Positions 29,917 to 32,455 of a DNA stretch of 32,455 nt are shown in pieces (the stretch's first letter is position 1; every line of letters starts with the position of its first letter). The notes below the pieces were generated by a model. The model did no database searches. It had not been told where the DNA came from and worked only from the letters and a program-made list of their open reading frames with translations. The translations under genes and the position numbers were made by a program. The stretch spans positions 1 to 32,455 of the forward strand of contig JAAVTG010000237.1 of assembly GCA_011947345.1 (NCBI GenBank). The letters run 5' to 3'. This DNA is from Phytophthora quininea. Its lineage: Eukaryota; Oomycota; Peronosporomycetes; Peronosporales; Peronosporaceae.

Positions 29917-31068
29917 TCACTGGTGACCGCAGAGATGCTTCACGTGTCGGCGGAGGGTGGAACTGAGGTCTTCCAGCTCCCTATACGACGGGAAGTAGTT
30001 GACATCGATCACGTAGAGATCCTGCGTGTTGTCAGCGATAATCACGTCAAACCCGAACAGCGTCAGCTTCAGTTCGTCACGAAGACGCCCCCAATGGAGC
30101 GCACGGCATCAAATATTTCCTCTTGGCTTCGTCCAGCAATGGTGGCAACTTCTGACGAGTCGACGTCGGGGTGGAAATCTTTCGCAGACGGATACTTCTC
30201 CTGCGTGTTGAAATGCACCTGCTGAGCGCCAGCCGCGAGGTTGGGCAGCGAGCGTCTCTCGGCTACGTTGATCGTATCGCCCAGTACATATCCTTTGAAC
30301 AGCCTGCTCGAATGGTTGATGAACTCCTGCAGCAATAGCACAACATCAGTAACGATTTGCACCGTTCAACACATTGATCTTCCTTCCCCTACCTGGTAGA
30401 GTGCCGGGAATCCAACGTAACAGAGGTCTTCCTTCTTCGTGATGACACACATCATATGCGAGCGGTCCGTCGCTAGAAGCATCATTCGATTAGCATAAGC
30501 ACTCCACCACATCATTCTTAAACGCACCACACGCCTCCACAGACTTGCAGATGAGTGGGAGACGTGTCTCTCCGTTTTCCACTTCCTTCAGCAGCTCCTG
30601 GAATTGCTCCTTGGTCTCCACGACTTGGAACTTGGGTACTTTGAATTGCTGCAGACTCGAGTTCTTCTCTGCCTCCTTCTCCAGCGTCTGCAGCATCTTG
30701 CAGGCCTTGTGGCGGTCCGTCAGCAGCTCGACACTGTTCAGCTCGTCCACCACGCGCATCGACGGGTTCTGGCGCACCAACTCCTGCACCAGCTGCACAC
30801 GGGCGGCTGCCGCCTCGTCCCCGAGCTGTGCGAACACCATATCGTGTGCCATTTTGTGTAACAGCGCGTCCAGCGGCCCGTAGGTGGCCGAGAGTTTGGC
30901 GACCGCAGCCTTGAGCGCCGTCTCCGAGGCGTCCGAGGGTGTCAGCGCCTGCAAATCGATGAGCATGAAGCGGACATCGTCGTCCTCGCTGTCCAGCACT
31001 TCCTGTAGACGCGCGAGCTTCTTGGCCGGGAAGATGACGCCCACCACGAGAGGCTTGGTCGGTGTCAT
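29917..31068 (-). CDS. Inositol-tetrakisphosphate 1-kinase (ITPK), three exons, one frameshift
   Basis: Phosphorylates inositol phosphates (inositol 1,3,4-trisphosphate 5/6-kinase activity). Exons: 31068-30528, 30472-30393 and 30326-29917; introns of 55 and 66 bp begin GTGCGT and GTAGGG and end TTCTAG and CTGCAG, the first with a CTAAT branch site. With one base added in the C5 run 30088-30092 the coding length is exactly divisible by three (343 residues). Diagnostic motifs in order: VVGVIFPAKK, LLHKM, a VVDELNSVELLTDRHK segment, PLICKSVEAC, SHMM, QEFINHSSRLFKGYVLGD, RRSLPNL, FGFDVII and VIDVNYFPSY, as in the ATP-grasp ITPK family. Start chosen as the first Met before the conserved KPLVVGV. 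An in-frame upstream extension runs into a palindrome and is not conserved-looking. Confidence 0.9.
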
Positions 31069-31160
31069 CGTCGATGGCAGAATGAGGTGGCAAGGATCGA
31101 CCCAAGTGATAAAAAGAATTGATGAGACACAAACCTGATTTGGAAACGTTTCAGATGACC

Positions 31161-31228
31161 GCTCGATGGACAAGAACTTGGGGCAGCTGAGGAGCTGAGG
31201 AGCTGCCCCAAGTTCTTGTCCATCGAGC
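31161..31228. repeat. Perfect palindrome, 28-bp arms with 12-bp spacer
   Basis: Arms 31161-31188 and 31201-31228 are exact reverse complements; the spacer is GAGGAGCTGAGG. It lies about 95 bp upstream of the ITPK start, so in its 5' UTR or promoter. If transcribed it would form a very stable hairpin. A fold-back artefact of sequencing is an alternative. Confidence 0.9.
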
Positions 31229-31877
31229 AGCAGCGGCGTCGCTCAGTAGTCAATCATCGGGTCGGGTGCTTATTTCCCTGATGGTAAATGACCGAGTCTT
31301 CTCAGGGCCAAACCTGTCAACCGTGGTCTTTAGTTAAGAAAGTGACGAGTGAAGCAGCATCCATGAGCACGCGTGCCGAGTCCCGCAAACTTAGACTCGT
31401 GCTTACCTATCGACAAGCTTGTCGCGGCGTAGATTGAGGAGCTTGCGAAGAGTCCCAGGCCCAAACGGAGAAGCCCAAGCGACATCAACCTGAGATTGTT
31501 GAACAGCATTATTGCGCATTGTGAAGATGCAACGCTCCGTCACGAGATGGAGACGTATCGAGACATCGGCCTGAAGGAGCTGGCGGAACAAGAATGATGC
31601 TGAATGGAGATAGTTGGTTTACGTTCAACACGAAACAGCTTTTGACCTTCGTAACCTTCTGCATAGGTATCCGTGGTGTTGGCGAGGCTATAGCGGAGAA
31701 GATCAGCAGCGAGGCAGGCTATCATGGCAATGTGAAGATGTTGTTCTCGGCAGCACTACTGGAAATCCCAAAACATAAAATCAACACGCAAACTTTCTCG
31801 CTTGAGTTGTTCACTACATGAAAAGCATTCTTATTCCTGCGCGATAGGAGGGGCCGGACAAATCGAATGCAACCACG
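31229..31877. other. Non-genic stretch with coding-like remnants
   Basis: On the plus strand an ATG near 31362 (MSTRAESRKLRLV) opens 24 codons, and after a frame break near 31434 a charged helical stretch continues (segments SIIAHCEDATLRHEMETYR and GLKELAEQE) to a stop near 31596. I cannot assign a family; it may be a fragment of a mobile element or effector. A 14-bp palindrome CGACAAGCTTGTCG lies at 31411-31424. Confidence 0.3.
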
Positions 31878-32455
31878 TCAGCCGTCCTGAGCGGCTTGAA
31901 CCACGCTTGCTGTGTAGTTTGAGTTGAACCAAGCAACTAGTATTTTGCTTTTTGAGCCCCATCGGCGCCTCATCAATCCGATCCTGATCCTTTGCAGTGT
32001 GGCATCGCAAGAGGTTGGCTGTTGCGCATGCAAGAACAGCGCTACCTCAAAATTCAAGGCAATCAGAGCCCTCCCATGGCTGAAATAAGGTGAACCTCGC
32101 TGGAACTCTGAGCGAGCAACCACTGCACCACACGCAAGTGGTTATCGTGACGGACAACACTGCAATGACTGGAACCTGCGGCTGCGTCTAATGCTGTCGC
32201 CAGACATCCTTCGGGGCGATTCGCATGTAACCACTGCACCACTTCCAAATGGCCGTTGGCTGCGGCGCTGTCCATAGCGTGTGCCGTGCATCCCTCCGTG
32301 CGGTTTTCGTGAAGATACTTGACCAGGTCGAGCCGCCCGAGACCTGCCGCGTCATCCATAGCTTTTTCGTGCAGGTCGCAGTCGTATTCTCATGCAGCCA
32401 CTGCACGATTTTGCCTAGTGCCGCAGCACCATTCAAAGCCGCGGTTGTGCAGCCT
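31878..32455 (-). CDS. Ankyrin-like repeat protein, C-terminal part (runs off the window)
   Basis: A fourth family member, stop at 31878. It shares the repeats (GHLEVVQWLHANRPEGC) and the C-terminal unit (FEVALFLHAQQPT, TLQRIRIGL) with the gene at 27.0-29.6 kb. Frame breaks at the T5 run 32363-32367 and the C3 run 32073-32075 are each mended by one base. Near 32410 two residues between ALG and KIVQWL are missing in frame compared with the paralogue. The 5' part is outside the window, so its state is unknown. Confidence 0.75.

Noticed and set aside
1..32455. tRNA, rRNA, CRISPR or bacterial-type operon signals
   Set aside because: I saw no cloverleaf-like sequence, no spaced direct repeats and no ribosome-binding sites; the gene structure is eukaryotic.

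Overview
This window looks like nuclear DNA of a plant-pathogenic oomycete, most likely Phytophthora or a close relative. Support comes from an RXLR-EER secreted effector, a Crinkler-type (LFLAK-like) N-terminus, a trypsin-fold pseudoprotease resembling glucanase inhibitor proteins, a family of short ankyrin-like repeat proteins, few and short introns (55-73 bp) and dense gene packing. I assigned the species group from gene content only.

Layout. Positions 1-12.5 kb are mostly gene-dense, ordinary sequence: an unknown partial gene, a GPI-anchored 2-oxoglutarate-oxygenase-like surface protein, the splicing factor SF3B1, two unknown genes, a divergent pair of S1-family proteins (one with a full catalytic triad, one dead), and two RING/RBR-type zinc-finger genes. 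From 12.6 kb the window becomes accessory and rearranged: a Crinkler N-terminus ends in a hAT transposon remnant, which also caps the 3' end of a FUSC-type membrane gene; that gene's 5' end abuts a copied ankyrin-repeat segment. An EDR2-like PH-START-DUF1336 lipid-binding protein (17.2-20.2 kb) and an RXLR effector gene split by a solo LTR (20.6-21.9 kb) follow. The parent ankyrin-repeat gene then lies in inverted orientation to its copy, and two more minus-strand family members follow, with an intact LRR protein and an inositol-tetrakisphosphate kinase (ITPK) between them.

A feature that colours the whole annotation is that many reading frames, including that of the essential SF3B1 gene, are broken by apparent single-base losses, mostly in homopolymer runs. 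In the conserved genes these are best explained as assembly errors. Other lesions are different in kind and look real: the LTR insertion, a 243-bp in-frame deletion, nonsense codons in the third ankyrin gene and gene truncations at mobile-element borders. All coordinates for frameshifted genes are outer limits of the inferred locus.
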